The notes: a model not told the origin generated them from the sequence alone. A stretch of 64,000 nucleotides of DNA from Actinocatenispora thailandica (GCF_016865425.1 NZ_AP023355.1:6260198-6324197); one strand, 5' to 3'; positions 33,143 through 44,282 are shown, numbered from the stretch's first letter. Numbers and translations are program-made.

Positions 33143-36100
33143 TCAGGCCGGCGGATCGAAGGCCACCTGGATGAGTTCGTTGCCCTCCCGCCGCCGGATC
33201 AGCGTGCCACGGCCGGGCGGCTGCGGACTCGGCCGCAGGTTGCCGAACAGGGCGCCCTCCTCGCGGTTGCCGGACATCAACAGCGCCGGACTGTCGAGTT
33301 CCTTCAACCGCTGCAACACCTGGTCGTACATGGCCCGGGCGGCGCCACCGCAACGCCGGGTGAGGATCACGTGCAGGCCGATGTCCCTGGCCTGCGGGAG
33401 GAACTCGGCGATCGGTTGCAGCGGGTTGCCGGACGGGCTCGCGACCAGGTCGTAGTCGTCGACGATGACGTACAGATCGGGGCCCTTCCACCAGCTACGG
33501 TCGCGCAGCTGCTCGGGCGTGACGTTCGGGCCGGGCAGGCGCTCCTTCATCGCGCCCACCACCGAACCCATCATCTCGCCGAACGCCTGCCCGGACGCGG
33601 CGTACCCGAGCAGGTGGTCGCCCTCGATCGTGCCCAGCATCGACCTCCGGTAGTCGGCCATGATGATGCGCGCCTGCTGCGGTGTCGTCTTCGCGACGAT
33701 CTGCTTCGCGATCATCCGCAGCATCGACGACTTGCCGCACTCGGAATCACCGAGCGCGTAGAAGTGCGGCTCGGTCGCGAAGTTGAGCGCCACCGGGGCC
33801 AGCCGGCTCTCGTCCAAGCCGATCGTGACGACGCCGGCCGGTGTCTGCGGTGCGCGCTCGATGAACTCCGCCGCCGCGAACTCCCGGGGCAGCAACCGCA
33901 CCTTCGGCGCCGGGTCCCTGGTCCAACCCTCGTCGACCCGGCGGACCAGGTCGGCCACGCCGTCGCCGAGGTTCTCGTCGGTGGCCTGCCCGTCGATGCG
34001 CGGCACCCCGGACAGGAAGTGCAGCTTCTGCGGGGACAGGCCGCGCCCCGGCGTGCGGGCCGGCACGTTCGCCGCCGCCCGGCGGTCGATCTCCGACTCG
34101 GCCGGGTCGCCCAGCTTCAGCTCGAACCTGGTCCCCAGCAGGTCGCGCATGTTGATCCGGACCTCGGCCCAGCGGGCCGCCGTGATCACCAGGTGCACTC
34201 CGAACCCCAGGCCGCGCTGGGCCAGGCTGGTCAGCCGCTGCTCGTACTCGTCGAAGTCCTCGCGCAGCGTCCCCCAGCCGTCCACCACCATGAACACGTC
34301 GCCGAACGGGTCGTCGGCGAACTCGCCGTCGGCCCGCCGTCGCCGGTACGTGGCGATCGACTCGACGCCCAGCTCGGTGAACCGTCCCTCCCGCTCGTCC
34401 AGCAGCCCGATCACCTCGGCGACGGTCCGCCGGACCGCCTCCGCCTCGCGCCGGGTCGCCACCCCGGCGACGTGCGGCAGGTCGCGCAGCCCGGTGAGTG
34501 AACCGCCACCGAAGTCCAGGCAGAAGAACTGCACCTCGCGCGGCGTGTGGGTGAGCGACATCGACGCGATCAGCGAGCGCAGCATGGTGCTCTTGCCGGA
34601 CTGCGGGCTGCCCACGATGATCACGTTGCCGCCGGCGCCGCCCAGCTCGGCCCAGAACAGGTCACGCTTCTGCTCGTACGGCTTGTCGACGACACCGACC
34701 GGGGTGGTCAGCGTGCCGAGCAGCGCCGAACCCGCCGGGCACAGGCCCCGGTTCGGGTCCACCGTCAGCTCCGGCAGCAGCTCGGACAGCGGCGGCGGCG
34801 CGGCCAGCGGCGGCAGCCAGACCTGGTGCGCCGGCTTGCCCTGGCCGGTCAGCCGCTCCGCGATCACCTCCAGCGTGGCGGTCTGCTTGCCGCCCTGCTC
34901 CGCCGGTTCCGGTTGCGCCGCCGGCTCCTCCGGCAGCTCCAGCTCGGGGGTGTGGTCGACGCTGTAGCGCACCACCTTGTTGGACACCAACGCCTTCGCG
35001 CGTTCCTTCGCCGCGCCCTGCTGGTACGGGCCGGAGACGTACGCGCCGCGGAACCGCAGCATCGTGGACGTGTCGGCCTTGAGATAGCCGTGCCCGGGCG
35101 CGTTCGGCAGCTCGTACGCGTCGGGCACGCCCAGCACGATGCGCGACTCGACCGCGGAGAAGGTACGCAGGCCGATCCGGTAGGACAGGTGGGTGTCCAG
35201 GCCCCGCAGCTTGCCCTCCTCCAACCGCTGGGACGCGAGCAGCAGGTGCACCGCGAGCGACCGGCCGAGCCGGCCGATCATCACGAACAGCTCGATGAAG
35301 TCGGGCTTCGCGGCCAGCAGCTCGGAGAACTCGTCGCAGATGATCAGCAGCGCCGGCAACGGTTCCAGCGGCTCTCCGGCCCGCCGGGCCTTCTCGTACT
35401 CGTACTGCGAGACGTAGTTGCCGGCCGCCCGGAGCAGCTCCTGGCGGCGCACCATCTCGCCGGCCAGCGCGTCCTTCATCCGGTCGACCAGCTCGATCTC
35501 GTCCTCCAGGTTGGTGATCACCGCGCTGGTGTGCGGCAGCACGTCCAGCGAGGCGAACGTCGCGCCACCCTTGAAGTCGACCAGCACCAGGTTGAGTTCC
35601 TCGGAGGAGTGGTTGATCGCCAGCGCCGAGACGATCGTGCGCAGCAGCTCGGACTTGCCGGAACCGGTCGCGCCGATGATCAGCCCGTGTGGCCCCATGC
35701 CCTCCTGCGCGGCCTCCTTGAAGTCCAGCTCGACCACGTTGCCGTCCGGGCCGCGGCCGAGCGGGATGCGCAGCCGCTCCCGGTTCGGCTTGTTCGGCCG
35801 CCAGGTGCGGTGCGGGTCCAGGGTGCCGGCGTCACCGACGCCCAGCAGGTCGGTCAGCTCGTACGCGGTGGCCAGCGCGTCCTCCGGCCCGGTCTGCGCG
35901 GACATCCGGTGCGGCGCCAGCTGCCGGCCGATCGCCTCGGCCTGCTCCCGGCTGACGTGATCCGGCCGGCCGATCGGGGTGCTCCGATCGCCGCGATAAA
36001 CCTCGGCGCGGTCCGGCCACAGGTCCAGGCAGAGCAGCCAGCGGCCGGCGTCGCGCGGCACGATGCCGTTCAGGTCGAGCACCGTGGTACCCATCAGGCC

Positions 36101-37102
36101 GGCGCCGGCCAGCTGGCAGTCCGGCGCGACCTCGCCGCCGTCCAGAATCACCAGCAGGTGCGGCACCTCCGTGATCGGTTTGGCGTCCGGCGAGTGCCGC
36201 GGGCGCGCGGCGATCTCGTCGCCGAGCAGCTCCTCCAGCTCCCGCATCGTCTCGAACACCAGCCGGGACGCGCCGGCCGCGTCGCTGCGCCGCGAGTACT
36301 GGTTGTGCGGCAGCCACTTGACCCAGTCCCAGGTGGCGAAGTTCTCCGTCGGGGTCACCACGGCAATCCGCAGGTCGTCCGGTGCGTGCAGCACCGCGGC
36401 CTGGCAGAGCAGGGAACGGGCGGCACCGAGGTCCGCCTCCCGGTCGCCGCGCAGCACGATCCGGCTGAACGCGCGGAACGACACCGCGGTCGGCAGGTTC
36501 GGCACCGTGTTGAAGGTACGGACGAAGCGGCGCAGCGCGATCGCGCTCATCGGCTCCAGGTCCTCGACCGGTTTCGTCTCCGGCGTGACGATCTTGACGG
36601 CGAGTTTCTGCGGGCCCACCGCGACCCGGACCTCACCGAAGTCGTCGTCGTTGACCCGCCGCTCCCACATCCGCCGCGACGCGGCGATCGACCACAACGC
36701 GTCCGGCTCCGGGTGCTTCCAGGTCAGCGCCGAACGCTGCGCCTCCGCCGCCCGCCGCACCCGTTTGCGTACCTGCGCGAGGTAGCGCATGTAGTCGCGC
36801 CGCTCGGCGTTCAGCTCGGCCTTCTTGTCGCCGCTGCCGCCACCGATCTGGCCGACCGCCATGCCCAGCATCGACACCCCGAACATGCCCCCGGCCAGGT
36901 AGGTCATCATGCCGCCGCCGCGGCCCGCGTACATGAAGGCCATCGCGCCGGCGCCGGCCAGCATCGGCAGGATCATCAGGATCTGGCCGATGCTGCGGGG
37001 CAGCTGCTCCGGCACCTCCGGCGGCGACTCCAGCAGGAGTTCACCACGCGGCAACTGCGGGCCGGGCCGTCGGGCCGGGCGTCGGAACACCACCGTCGTC
37101 AT
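33143..37102 (-). CDS. eccC: Type VII secretion ATPase EccC (fused EccCa/EccCb)
   Basis: A 1319-aa motor of the ESX system. Two N-terminal transmembrane helices lie around residues 40-90 ([39 protein letters not shown]). Three FtsK/SpoIIIE ATPase domains have P-loops GATGSGKSE (about 476), GSPQSGKST (about 833) and GDSECGKSS (about 1117). The first has [11 protein letters not shown] as Walker B; later ones are less canonical, as usual for EccC. It recognises the YxxxD/E signal of WXG100 pairs. ATG 37102 follows GGAGG; upstream in-frame sequence is tandem repeat, not protein. It is the only EccC in the window. Confidence 0.97.
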   Translation of the reverse strand: MTTVVFRRPARRPGPQLPRGELLLESPPEVPEQLPRSIGQILMILPMLAGAGAMAFMYAGRGGGMMTYLAGGMFGVSMLGMAVGQIGGGSGDKKAELNAERRDYMRYLAQVRKRVRRAAEAQRSALTWKHPEPDALWSIAASRRMWERRVNDDDFGEVRVAVGPQKLAVKIVTPETKPVEDLEPMSAIALRRFVRTFNTVPNLPTAVSFRAFSRIVLRGDREADLGAARSLLCQAAVLHAPDDLRIAVVTPTENFATWDWVKWLPHNQYSRRSDAAGASRLVFETMRELEELLGDEIAARPRHSPDAKPITEVPHLLVILDGGEVAPDCQLAGAGLMGTTVLDLNGIVPRDAGRWLLCLDLWPDRAEVYRGDRSTPIGRPDHVSREQAEAIGRQLAPHRMSAQTGPEDALATAYELTDLLGVGDAGTLDPHRTWRPNKPNRERLRIPLGRGPDGNVVELDFKEAAQEGMGPHGLIIGATGSGKSELLRTIVSALAINHSSEELNLVLVDFKGGATFASLDVLPHTSAVITNLEDEIELVDRMKDALAGEMVRRQELLRAAGNYVSQYEYEKARRAGEPLEPLPALLIICDEFSELLAAKPDFIELFVMIGRLGRSLAVHLLLASQRLEEGKLRGLDTHLSYRIGLRTFSAVESRIVLGVPDAYELPNAPGHGYLKADTSTMLRFRGAYVSGPYQQGAAKERAKALVSNKVVRYSVDHTPELELPEEPAAQPEPAEQGGKQTATLEVIAERLTGQGKPAHQVWLPPLAAPPPLSELLPELTVDPNRGLCPAGSALLGTLTTPVGVVDKPYEQKRDLFWAELGGAGGNVIIVGSPQSGKSTMLRSLIASMSLTHTPREVQFFCLDFGGGSLTGLRDLPHVAGVATRREAEAVRRTVAEVIGLLDEREGRFTELGVESIATYRRRRADGEFADDPFGDVFMVVDGWGTLREDFDEYEQRLTSLAQRGLGFGVHLVITAARWAEVRINMRDLLGTRFELKLGDPAESEIDRRAAANVPARTPGRGLSPQKLHFLSGVPRIDGQATDENLGDGVADLVRRVDEGWTRDPAPKVRLLPREFAAAEFIERAPQTPAGVVTIGLDESRLAPVALNFATEPHFYALGDSECGKSSMLRMIAKQIVAKTTPQQARIIMADYRRSMLGTIEGDHLLGYAASGQAFGEMMGSVVGAMKERLPGPNVTPEQLRDRSWWKGPDLYVIVDDYDLVASPSGNPLQPIAEFLPQARDIGLHVILTRRCGGAARAMYDQVLQRLKELDSPALLMSGNREEGALFGNLRPSPQPPGRGTLIRRREGNELIQVAFDPPA

Positions 37103-37457
37103 GCCGCCTCCGGGGAGGTACGTGTCGGGGGCGCGGCCGAGCGCGCCCGAGGTGCCGGGCGCTGGTCGCGCCCACGGTGCCGGGCGCAGGCCGCGCCCAC
37201 GGTGCCGGGTGCAGATTGCGCCCAAGGTGCCGGGTGCAGGCTGCGCCCAAGGTGCCGGGTGCAGGCTGCGCCCAAGGTGCTTTGTGTGCCGCTGCCTATC
37301 TTGTCGGATCGGCGCCACCCTGCCCGGCGACGCACACCGTGCCCCTGCTTGGCCCGGTCTCCTAGGAAGATCCCTACAACTTCGTCGTTTCGGCGCACTT
37401 GACCGGTCCGCGATGATGGACGGGTTCGCGGTGTCCCTCGAAGTCGAAGGAGCCAAT
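37103..37457. promoter_or_regulatory. Divergent promoter region of eccC and eccD
   Basis: The 355-bp region must drive eccC leftward and eccD rightward. It contains five 25-bp tandem repeats close to the eccC side. No clear -10/-35 pair stands out. The eccD start is set by AAGGAG at 37447-37452. Confidence 0.5.
37151..37275. repeat. Five 25-bp tandem repeats between eccC and eccD
   Basis: Exact 25-bp periodicity at 37151, 37176, 37201, 37226 and 37251. Units begin GGTGCCGGG and end GCGCCCA; the last two are identical, the first most diverged. The array sits 50 bp upstream of eccC in a divergent promoter region, so copy number might affect expression. Confidence 0.92.
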
Positions 37458-38855
37458 GTGGCCAACGCCGTCGGCAGCGGGTTGTGCCGGGTCACGATCG
37501 TCGCGCCGAAGACCCGGATCGACCTGGCACTGCCCGAAGACGTCCCGCTCGCCGACCTGCTCCCGACACTGCTGCGCTACGCCGGCGAAGACCTCGCCGA
37601 CGACGGCACCACCAAGGGCGGCTGGGTGCTGGCCCGGCTTGGCGGCATGGTGCTGGACAGCACCCGCAGCGCCGGGCAGCTCGGCATCCGCGACGGCGAG
37701 CAGCTCTACTTCACCCCGCGCAGCACGTCGGCACCGGACGCGGTGTTCGACGACGTCGTCGACGCGATCGCCACCGCCACCCAGGAACGCGGCGGGCGGT
37801 GGGGCCCGTCGTTCACCCGCCGGTTCGGCCTGGGCGCCGCGATCGGCGCGCTGGTGCTCGGGCTCGGCCTGCTGCTCACCGCCGGCCCGCCGCAGCTGCC
37901 ACCGGCGCTGGGCGGGCTCGGCATCGCGGTCGCGTTGCTGGTGACCGCGGCGATCTCGGCGCGGGCGATGGCCAACAGCCAGACCGGGTCGATGCTGGCG
38001 CTGCTCGCCGTCGCGTACGCGACGGTCGGCGGGCTGCTCGTCGCCGCCGGCGACCACGGCGCCGGCGATCTGCGAGCCGCGCACCTGCTGATCGGCGGCG
38101 GTGTGGCGGTGCTGTTCGCCGTCCTCGCCGCGGTGGCGGTCGCCGACTATGCGCACCTCTTCCTGGCCGCCGCGATCTGCACGTTCGGCCTGGTCGTCGG
38201 GGCGGCGCTGAGCCTGGTCGCCGGGATCAGCGCGGCCGGCTCGGGCGGCATCGTCGGCGCGCTCGCGCTGGTGTTCACCTCCGCGCTGCCGACGCTGTCG
38301 TTCCGGCTCGGCCGGCTGCCGATGCCGACCATCCCGTCCGGGCCGGAGGAGCTGCGCACCGACACGGAGACGGTGGACGGGGAGCGGGTGCTGTCGCAGA
38401 GCGACGCCGCCGACCGGCACCTGACCGGCCTGCTCGGTGCGACCGCGCTGCTCGGGCTCGGCGCCGAGTTCGCCGTCGCCTTCGGCGGATCCGGCTGGCC
38501 GCGGCTGATCCTGCTGGCCGTGCTGGCGCTGGTGCTGTTGGCGAGGTCGCGTTCGTTCGCCGGCGGCTGGCAGCGGTTGCCGCTGATGATCGCCGGGATG
38601 CTCGGGCTCGGTCTGACCGCGGTGGCCGGGTTCGCCGCCGCGGGGCCACTACTGCGGTTGGTCGCGGTCGTTCCCGGGGTGCTCGTCGTCGCGGTGATCA
38701 GCCTGATCTGCGGTCTCACCCTGCCGCAGGCCCGGGTGATGCCGGTGTGGACCAAGGTCGTCGACATCGTCGAGGTGCTGCTGATCGTCGCGGTGATCCC
38801 GCTGGTGCTGTGGATCTGCGGGGCGTACGCGTTCATCCGCTCCATCAAGGGCTGA
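37458..38855 (+). CDS. eccD: Type VII secretion integral membrane protein EccD
   Basis: A 465-aa protein with an N-terminal ubiquitin-like domain ([19 protein letters not shown], residues 8-90) and about 11 transmembrane helices, forming the pore-lining membrane part of the ESX complex. GTG 37458 is favoured because AAGGAG lies 5 nt upstream and the Ub-like domain then starts at once; ATG 37413/37416 would add 14-15 residues without a ribosome site. It is alone on the plus strand, divergent from eccC and convergent with the eccE operon, an unusual split of the locus. Confidence 0.94.
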   Translation: MANAVGSGLCRVTIVAPKTRIDLALPEDVPLADLLPTLLRYAGEDLADDGTTKGGWVLARLGGMVLDSTRSAGQLGIRDGEQLYFTPRSTSAPDAVFDDVVDAIATATQERGGRWGPSFTRRFGLGAAIGALVLGLGLLLTAGPPQLPPALGGLGIAVALLVTAAISARAMANSQTGSMLALLAVAYATVGGLLVAAGDHGAGDLRAAHLLIGGGVAVLFAVLAAVAVADYAHLFLAAAICTFGLVVGAALSLVAGISAAGSGGIVGALALVFTSALPTLSFRLGRLPMPTIPSGPEELRTDTETVDGERVLSQSDAADRHLTGLLGATALLGLGAEFAVAFGGSGWPRLILLAVLALVLLARSRSFAGGWQRLPLMIAGMLGLGLTAVAGFAAAGPLLRLVAVVPGVLVVAVISLICGLTLPQARVMPVWTKVVDIVEVLLIVAVIPLVLWICGAYAFIRSIKG

Positions 38856-38863
38856 CCCGCGGC

Positions 38864-38902
38864 GGTTCGCATCGCTCCGGCCCGCCCGGCGCGATGCGAA
38901 CC
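38864..38902. terminator. Bidirectional terminator between convergent eccD and the Pro-rich gene
   Basis: GGTTCGCATCGC (38864-38875) and GCGATGCGAACC (38891-38902) form a perfect 12-bp stem with a 15-nt loop, exactly in the 50-bp gap between the two stop codons. No U-tract on either side. Confidence 0.8.
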
Positions 38903-38905
38903 CGG

Positions 38906-40777
38906 TCAGCGTCGGGCGGCGCCGAACTGCTGGCTCTCCACGTCGGTCGGGTTGAGCCACAGGTACCGGTCGGCCTGGCCGCCGAGCACCGCCATCATGT
39001 CGTCCCGCATCACCTGGAGCAGGTTCACCGTCTCCGAGGTCAGCTGCAGCACCGACGCCGCCGCGAACGCCTCGGTCGACGCCAGCCGCTGCAGGAAGAT
39101 CATGTTCGACGCCTGCACCGACGGGAAGCCGTACGCGGTGAGCTGCCGCAGCACCGTCAACTGGGTCTGCCAGGGGCCGAGCGCCGGCGGTTGCTGGGCG
39201 CCGTGCAGGCCCACGTCGTAGAGCATCAGGGCGGGTGAGGTCGCCGTCGCGCCCACGGTGACCGGACGTTCGCCCGACATCACCGCGACCCGGTCGTCCC
39301 GGCCGGTCGCCCAGCGCCCGAAGCCCTGCCACTCGCTCGGCTGGTTCGTGAACACGACCACCCGCGCGCCCATCGCGAGCGCCCGGAACACCGTCACCCG
39401 GGCCGCCCACAACCCGCCGATCAGCGACAACCGGGTCGGCTCGTCCCGGAACATGCGCACCAGCACCGGCGCCTTGCTGCCGTCCCGGCCGAGCAGCAGC
39501 CCGCTGCTGGTCCCCGGGACCTCGATCTGTTGCAGCGCACCGCGGGACACCCCGTGCATCCCGGCGCGCAACCGCTGGAACGGGCGGAGCCGGCGCGGCC
39601 GGGCCGCCGGGCGTTGCGGCTGCGCCGGCTCGACCCCGCCGTACACGGTGCCGGAGCCGAGCGGTGGCTGCTGCTGCCCCGGCCGGACCAGGCCCGGCAT
39701 CGAGGCACCCGACACCGGCGCGCCGGACATCGGCAGGCCCGACACCGGGCTCATCTTGGGCGCTCCGCCAGCGTTGAGCGGCCCCGCCGGCCCGTTCGGC
39801 ACCGGGCGGATCCGCGCGGCCGGATCGCCGCCCATCGGTACGAGTGCGCCGCCGGAGACCGGGATCCCACTGACCGGCGGGCCACCGACCGGCGGGCCGG
39901 ACACCGAGGCCCCACCGACCGGCGGGCCGGACACCGGGGCCCCACCGACCGGCGGGCCGGACACCGGGATCCTGCTGACCGGCGACCCGGAGACAGGGAT
40001 CCCACTGACCGGAGATCCGGCCACCGGAGTCCCACCGACCGGCGGGCCGGACACCGGATGCCCGGGCTGGACCGGCCGACCAGGCTGAACCGGCCGACCG
40101 GGCTGAACCGGCCGACCAGGCTCAACCGGCCGACCGGACTGGGCGGCCGAGGGCGGCACCGGGTGGGTCGCGGCGCCGGGCCCCGGCGCACCGGGCGGGG
40201 CCGGCGGTACGGCGGCAGCCGGCGGTACGGCGGCAGCCGGCGGTACGGCGGCAGCCGGCGGTACGGCGGCAGCCGGCGCGGCCGCGGCCGACGGCTGCGG
40301 TCGCGCGCCGGCCGCCGCCCCACCTTGCGGAGGCTCGTGCCGTGGCGTCGCCGCTGGGCCGGTCACCGCCCGGGGCGGGCCGGGGGGGCCGGGCCGGGAC
40401 GGATTGCCGGGCTGAGGCGGGTGACCGGGCTCCGGCGGGTGGCCGGGCTGGGACGGTGCCCGCGGCGGCCGGGCCGAGCCGTACGTCGTACCCGAGGGAG
40501 CCCGGCCGGTCGGCTCCCCGGACGGCGGCACGCCCGGCCGGTCCGCGCCCGGCGGGGTGGCCCGGCCGTACGTGGTGGGCTGGGCCGGCGGTCCAGCGGC
40601 GGGCGGTGGCTCGGCCTGCCCGGTGCCCGGCTCGTCGACCGGGCGCCGGTAGCCGCCGCCCCGGGCGCCGTACCCGGTCGGCTGCGGGTCGGGCTCGTTC
40701 TCGTCGTCGTCGCGGGAGTGCCGGCCGCGGGGCGGCTCCGGCTCGTCCGGCCGGCGCGGGGACCCGTAGACGCTCAC
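38906..40777 (-). CDS. Pro/Gly-rich ESX-associated protein of unknown function, 623 aa
   Basis: The first about 400 residues are disordered and repetitive: AAVPPA units, PVQPGRP units and a long PVSGPPVGG-type series. The C-terminal about 220 residues are globular: RPFQRLRAGMHGVSRGALQQ, SGLLLGRDGSKAPVLVRMF, ARVTVFRALAMGARVVVFTN, and a final WLNPTDVESQQFGAARR. No transmembrane helix or Walker motif is seen. GTG 40777 overlaps the eccE stop by 4 bp, so it is coupled to eccE and probably acts at the inner face of the secretion complex. The fold of the conserved end is unknown to me. Confidence 0.82.
   Translation of the reverse strand: MSVYGSPRRPDEPEPPRGRHSRDDDENEPDPQPTGYGARGGGYRRPVDEPGTGQAEPPPAAGPPAQPTTYGRATPPGADRPGVPPSGEPTGRAPSGTTYGSARPPRAPSQPGHPPEPGHPPQPGNPSRPGPPGPPRAVTGPAATPRHEPPQGGAAAGARPQPSAAAAPAAAVPPAAAVPPAAAVPPAAAVPPAPPGAPGPGAATHPVPPSAAQSGRPVEPGRPVQPGRPVQPGRPVQPGHPVSGPPVGGTPVAGSPVSGIPVSGSPVSRIPVSGPPVGGAPVSGPPVGGASVSGPPVGGPPVSGIPVSGGALVPMGGDPAARIRPVPNGPAGPLNAGGAPKMSPVSGLPMSGAPVSGASMPGLVRPGQQQPPLGSGTVYGGVEPAQPQRPAARPRRLRPFQRLRAGMHGVSRGALQQIEVPGTSSGLLLGRDGSKAPVLVRMFRDEPTRLSLIGGLWAARVTVFRALAMGARVVVFTNQPSEWQGFGRWATGRDDRVAVMSGERPVTVGATATSPALMLYDVGLHGAQQPPALGPWQTQLTVLRQLTAYGFPSVQASNMIFLQRLASTEAFAAASVLQLTSETVNLLQVMRDDMMAVLGGQADRYLWLNPTDVESQQFGAARR
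39840..40275. repeat. Intragenic repeats in the Pro-rich protein gene
   Basis: Three blocks of near-identical DNA repeats lie side by side: a 24-30 bp series around 39860-40060 (encoding PVSGPPVGG-like units), an 18-bp series around 40070-40140 (encoding PVQPGR), and an 18-bp series around 40200-40275 (encoding PPAAAV). High DNA identity suggests ongoing slippage. Confidence 0.75.
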
Positions 40778-42015
40778 TGGGCGCCACCTCCACTCGGCGC
40801 GGTCGCGTACACCGACGGCGCCTGCTCTCCGTTGAGCCGGAACAGCTTGGCCCGGGACACCCGCGCCAAGTGCTGCAGCGCACGGCAGTTGCCGCTCAGC
40901 TGCTCGGGCTGGCCGCCGACCCGGACCAGGGTGCGGAAGTCGATGCCGTCGTCGCCGGGTGACATCGTGACCGCGACGCTGGTCAGCACCGCGGGGGTGC
41001 GGGCCAGCCGGCCGATCACGCCGCCGACGTCGCGCAGCCGGGGCCAGTCCCGCACCCAGAAGCAGGCGTGCGCCAAGCCGCCGGCCCGCCAGCTGGACCA
41101 CTCCTCGCCGATCTGGCCGACCGAACCGGGGTCGACGTATCCGGTGACCCCGCAGGACTGGGCCAGCGCGTCGCGGACACCCTCGGCGTCGAGCAGCTCG
41201 TACTCCAGGCCGGCGCCGCTGATCGCCTTGCCGAGCCGGCCGATCGCGGTGGACAGCGCCCGGTGCACACCGTCCACGCCGCCGCCGCGGGTGGCGGCGG
41301 CCTGCGACGCGGTCGTCGGGTCGAGCCGGACCGCGACCCAGCATCGCTGGTCGATCGGTTCCACGCCCATGTCGTCGGAGGCGAGCTGCCGGTACGACCG
41401 GGCGGCCGGCGCGGTGTCGTCCAGCATCGCCGCCGGGCCGGGGATGGTGTGCACGACGATCTGCAGCACCGAGACGCGCAGGCCACCCTCGTCGAGCACC
41501 CGCGCCATCGCCTCCAGCGGCAGCGACTCGGTCGGGTCGCCGCGCAGCCCGGTGCGTGGCGCGACGGCGACCACCGCGAACCATCCGGCTTCGTCCTGGC
41601 CGATGCCGATCCGGTTGCCGCGGTCCTCGACGGTGCGGATGGACAGCTCGGGCACCAGCCGGCGCAGCGCGGCGAGCCGGGCGTCGTCGGTACTCGCGCC
41701 GCGGCCGTCCTTGCGCCGCTGGTAGCGGCGGCGCAGCAGCAGCCATTCGGTCCACCAGTGCCCGCCGGCCCGGCCGAACGCCAGGAACAGCAGCACCAGC
41801 GCGAGCACGCCGGTGCCGCCGAGCCAGTAGGCGGAGTGCAGGTTGGCGGCGATGATCAACGCGGCCAGCGCGACCTCGACCAGGACGAACTGGCCGACCC
41901 GGACGCCGCCGAACCGACGCCGGCCGCCGCGCGGCGCGAACGTCACCTCGCCGAGGTTCGCGTCGTCCAGTCGGACGGCGCCCCGGGCGGGCGGTGGTGC
42001 CTGCGTCATCACCAT
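40774..42015 (-). CDS. eccE: Type VII secretion protein EccE
   Basis: A 413-aa peripheral ESX membrane component with two adjacent transmembrane helices (QFVLVEVALAALIIAANLHS; GGTGVLALVLLFLAFG) after about 35 residues, then a cytoplasmic domain (WWTEWLLLRRRYQRRKDGR; GIGQDEAGWFAVVAVAP). Size and order match EccE. Candidate starts are ATG 42024 (ribosome site too close), ATG 42015 and GTG 42012; 42015 gives about 9 nt from GGAAAGG. It is divergent from eccB and translationally coupled to the Pro-rich gene downstream. Confidence 0.88.
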   Translation of the reverse strand: MVMTQAPPPARGAVRLDDANLGEVTFAPRGGRRRFGGVRVGQFVLVEVALAALIIAANLHSAYWLGGTGVLALVLLFLAFGRAGGHWWTEWLLLRRRYQRRKDGRGASTDDARLAALRRLVPELSIRTVEDRGNRIGIGQDEAGWFAVVAVAPRTGLRGDPTESLPLEAMARVLDEGGLRVSVLQIVVHTIPGPAAMLDDTAPAARSYRQLASDDMGVEPIDQRCWVAVRLDPTTASQAAATRGGGVDGVHRALSTAIGRLGKAISGAGLEYELLDAEGVRDALAQSCGVTGYVDPGSVGQIGEEWSSWRAGGLAHACFWVRDWPRLRDVGGVIGRLARTPAVLTSVAVTMSPGDDGIDFRTLVRVGGQPEQLSGNCRALQHLARVSRAKLFRLNGEQAPSVYATAPSGGGAQ

Positions 42016-42266
42016 GGCTGGCATCCTTTCCCCGGTCCGGCTACCCGTCGTCGCCGCACCGGTCGCCCGGTGCGGCGGCCGGCACCTCGGTCGGCACTGC
42101 CCGGCTGGCCGCAGACCAACACGATTCGGCTCGACGCGCATGCACACGGTACCGGCGGGAATCTATCGTAGGGAGGCCGCAAAACCGTCAACTCTCGCGC
42201 GTGCACGCATCCCGTACGATCGGCCTCCGGTCGTGTCAAGACGTACCGGACGGCACGGGAGGGTGC

Positions 42267-43718
42267 ATGCCCACGCGGCGCGAACAGTTGCAGGGCTATC
42301 GGTTCGTCACCAGGAGGATCGTCTCGGCGATGCTGTCCGGCGAGCCGGAGAGCACTGTGCTGCCGATGCGTCGACTCGGCCTCGCCGCCTTCGCCAGCTT
42401 CATGATCGCGACCATCGTCTTCGCCGGCGTCGGGGTGTACGGCATCCTCCGGCCGGGCGGCAAGAGCGCCTGGAAGAAGGACAACACGCTGGTGATCGAG
42501 CGCGAGTCCGGGGCGCGCTACATCTACCAGGGCGGCACCCTGCATCCGGTGCTCAACTACGCGTCCGCCCGGCTGATCGTCGGTGCGACCGCGCCACAGC
42601 AGGTCTCGGCGAACTCGCTGCGGGACGTGCCGCGCGGCGCGGCCATCGGCATCGTCGGCGCGCCGGACTCGGTGCCGTCCGCGGACGCGCTGGTCGGCCT
42701 GCCGTGGATCGTGTGCAGCTCGCCGCGGTTCGCCAGCTCCACCACCAGCCTCGCCACCGAGCTGATGGTGGGCCGGGCGCTGCCCGGCGGTCATGGCATG
42801 GGCGACAAGGGATTGCTGGTGACCGAGGGCAGCACCGACGGCACCATGTACCTGCTCTGGCACGACGAGCGATACAAGATCCCGGACGACACCAGCCTCA
42901 CCTCGCTCGGTCTGACCGGCGCCGACCGGTCGGTGGTCGGTACCGCGATGATCTCCGCGGTGCCGCAGGGCCGCGACCTCGCGGTGCCGCGGATCCCGGG
43001 CAAGGGCGAGGCGGGCAAGACCGTCGACGGTACTCAGCACAAGGTCGGTGACGTGTTCCGCAGCGGCGACGTCTACTACGTGCTGATGCGCGACGGGCTG
43101 GTCTCGATCCACGAGGTGACGGCGAAACTGCTGCTGGCGGGCGCGCAGCCGACGCAGGTGCCGGCGAACGCGGTGGCCGGCGACCTGAACGCGCGCACCA
43201 CCCTGGAGCCGAAGCACTTCCCGGCCAAGGTGCCGGAGATCGAGTCGCTGTCCGGGAGCCAGCCCGCGGTGTGCGCCGGCTACCGGGGCGCGAAGAAGGG
43301 CAGCGTGACCGAGTCGGTCACGCTCCGGCTGTACGAGCAGGCGCCGAAGGCGCTGCGGCCGGATCCGAATGCCGGCAACACCACCAGCGGGCCGGCGGAC
43401 ACCGGCCCGGTCGCGGACCGCATCGTGCTGCCCGGTGGGCACGGTGCGCTGGTCCGGGAGCAGCCGCAGCCCGGTGTCACGGCCGGCACCACCGTCTTTC
43501 TGGTGACCGACGAGGGTTTCAAGTACGCGCTGGTCACATCCGGGAAGAAGAACGCGAGCGAGCTGCTCGGCTTCGGCGGCCGGAAGCCGGTGCCGGTGCC
43601 GGTCGCACTGCTCGACCTGGTGCCGACCGGGCCGGCGCTCGACCCGGACCAGGCCACCCGGTTCAACATCGTCAACGCACCGTCGCCGACCGCGAGCCCG
43701 CAGAAGCAGACGGACTGA
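42267..43718 (+). CDS. eccB: Type VII secretion protein EccB
   Basis: A 483-aa protein with the EccB hallmark N-terminus (PTRREQLQGYRFVTRRIVSA), one transmembrane helix (about residues 36-60, LGLAAFASFMIATIVFAGVG), and a large extracytoplasmic repeat domain. The two cysteines in WIVCSSPRF and AVCAGYRG are likely the conserved disulphide. EccB links the membrane complex to the cell-envelope side. ATG 42267 follows GGGAGGG by about 4 nt. The next gene begins 199 bp later on the same strand. Confidence 0.95.
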   Translation: MPTRREQLQGYRFVTRRIVSAMLSGEPESTVLPMRRLGLAAFASFMIATIVFAGVGVYGILRPGGKSAWKKDNTLVIERESGARYIYQGGTLHPVLNYASARLIVGATAPQQVSANSLRDVPRGAAIGIVGAPDSVPSADALVGLPWIVCSSPRFASSTTSLATELMVGRALPGGHGMGDKGLLVTEGSTDGTMYLLWHDERYKIPDDTSLTSLGLTGADRSVVGTAMISAVPQGRDLAVPRIPGKGEAGKTVDGTQHKVGDVFRSGDVYYVLMRDGLVSIHEVTAKLLLAGAQPTQVPANAVAGDLNARTTLEPKHFPAKVPEIESLSGSQPAVCAGYRGAKKGSVTESVTLRLYEQAPKALRPDPNAGNTTSGPADTGPVADRIVLPGGHGALVREQPQPGVTAGTTVFLVTDEGFKYALVTSGKKNASELLGFGGRKPVPVPVALLDLVPTGPALDPDQATRFNIVNAPSPTASPQKQTD

Positions 43719-43916
43719 CCGGTCCGGCGGGCACCGGCCACCGGGGCTGGCGACTGTCCGACATCGGACGAACCTCACCGCCCGGCACGGCCCGCGCAGA
43801 CCGGCACAATGATCTCGGTTCGGTTGGTACCCATCCTTTACGCTGGCTACACGGCAGTCGGGCCGGGGCTCGGCCTGCCGCCGACTCGCAGTGACCGGGT
43901 GAAACGGGGCTTCTCG

Positions 43917-44282
43917 ATGACCACCGAGTACGGCAAGACCGTTGTCGACGTCCACTCGCTGGAGGACTTCCAGACGGCGTTGGCCAACCATCACAGCGCA
44001 GCTGTCTCGATGCTCGAGACCATCGAGGCCAGGCTCTGGCACGCCAGCCCGAAGCTGGGCACCTTCAGCGACGGCAACGAAGCGGCGAGCTTCTACTCGT
44101 CGACGGCGAAGGACTACCACGACCGGGTGCAGCGGTTGAAGAGCGCGATCGAGGCGGCGCAACACGCCACCAAGACGATCCTCGCGACGTACCGGACCGC
44201 AGAGGCGCGCAACGACGCCAACTCGAAGGACATCGAGCGCACGCTCGCCCCGGTCGGTCACGCACTGAAGGAGAAGGCCTGA
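43917..44282 (+). CDS. ESX-associated helical protein, 121 aa
   Basis: Helical, no signal peptide: VVDVHSLEDFQTALANHHSA, then RLKSAIEAAQHATKTILATY and EARNDANSKDIERTL. The NDANSK segment is shared with the 147-aa protein at 31654, which also precedes a WLTEDE effector gene. Its TGA overlaps the A of the next ATG, so it is coupled to the effector. Probably a WXG-like partner of that effector. The start is chosen at ATG 43917; an upstream in-frame extension has no ribosome site. Confidence 0.75.
   Translation: MTTEYGKTVVDVHSLEDFQTALANHHSAAVSMLETIEARLWHASPKLGTFSDGNEAASFYSSTAKDYHDRVQRLKSAIEAAQHATKTILATYRTAEARNDANSKDIERTLAPVGHALKEKA

Noticed and set aside
37151-37275. CRISPR-like array between eccC and eccD
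   Set aside because: Repeats are directly abutting 25-bp units without unique spacers and no cas genes are nearby, so it is a simple tandem repeat.
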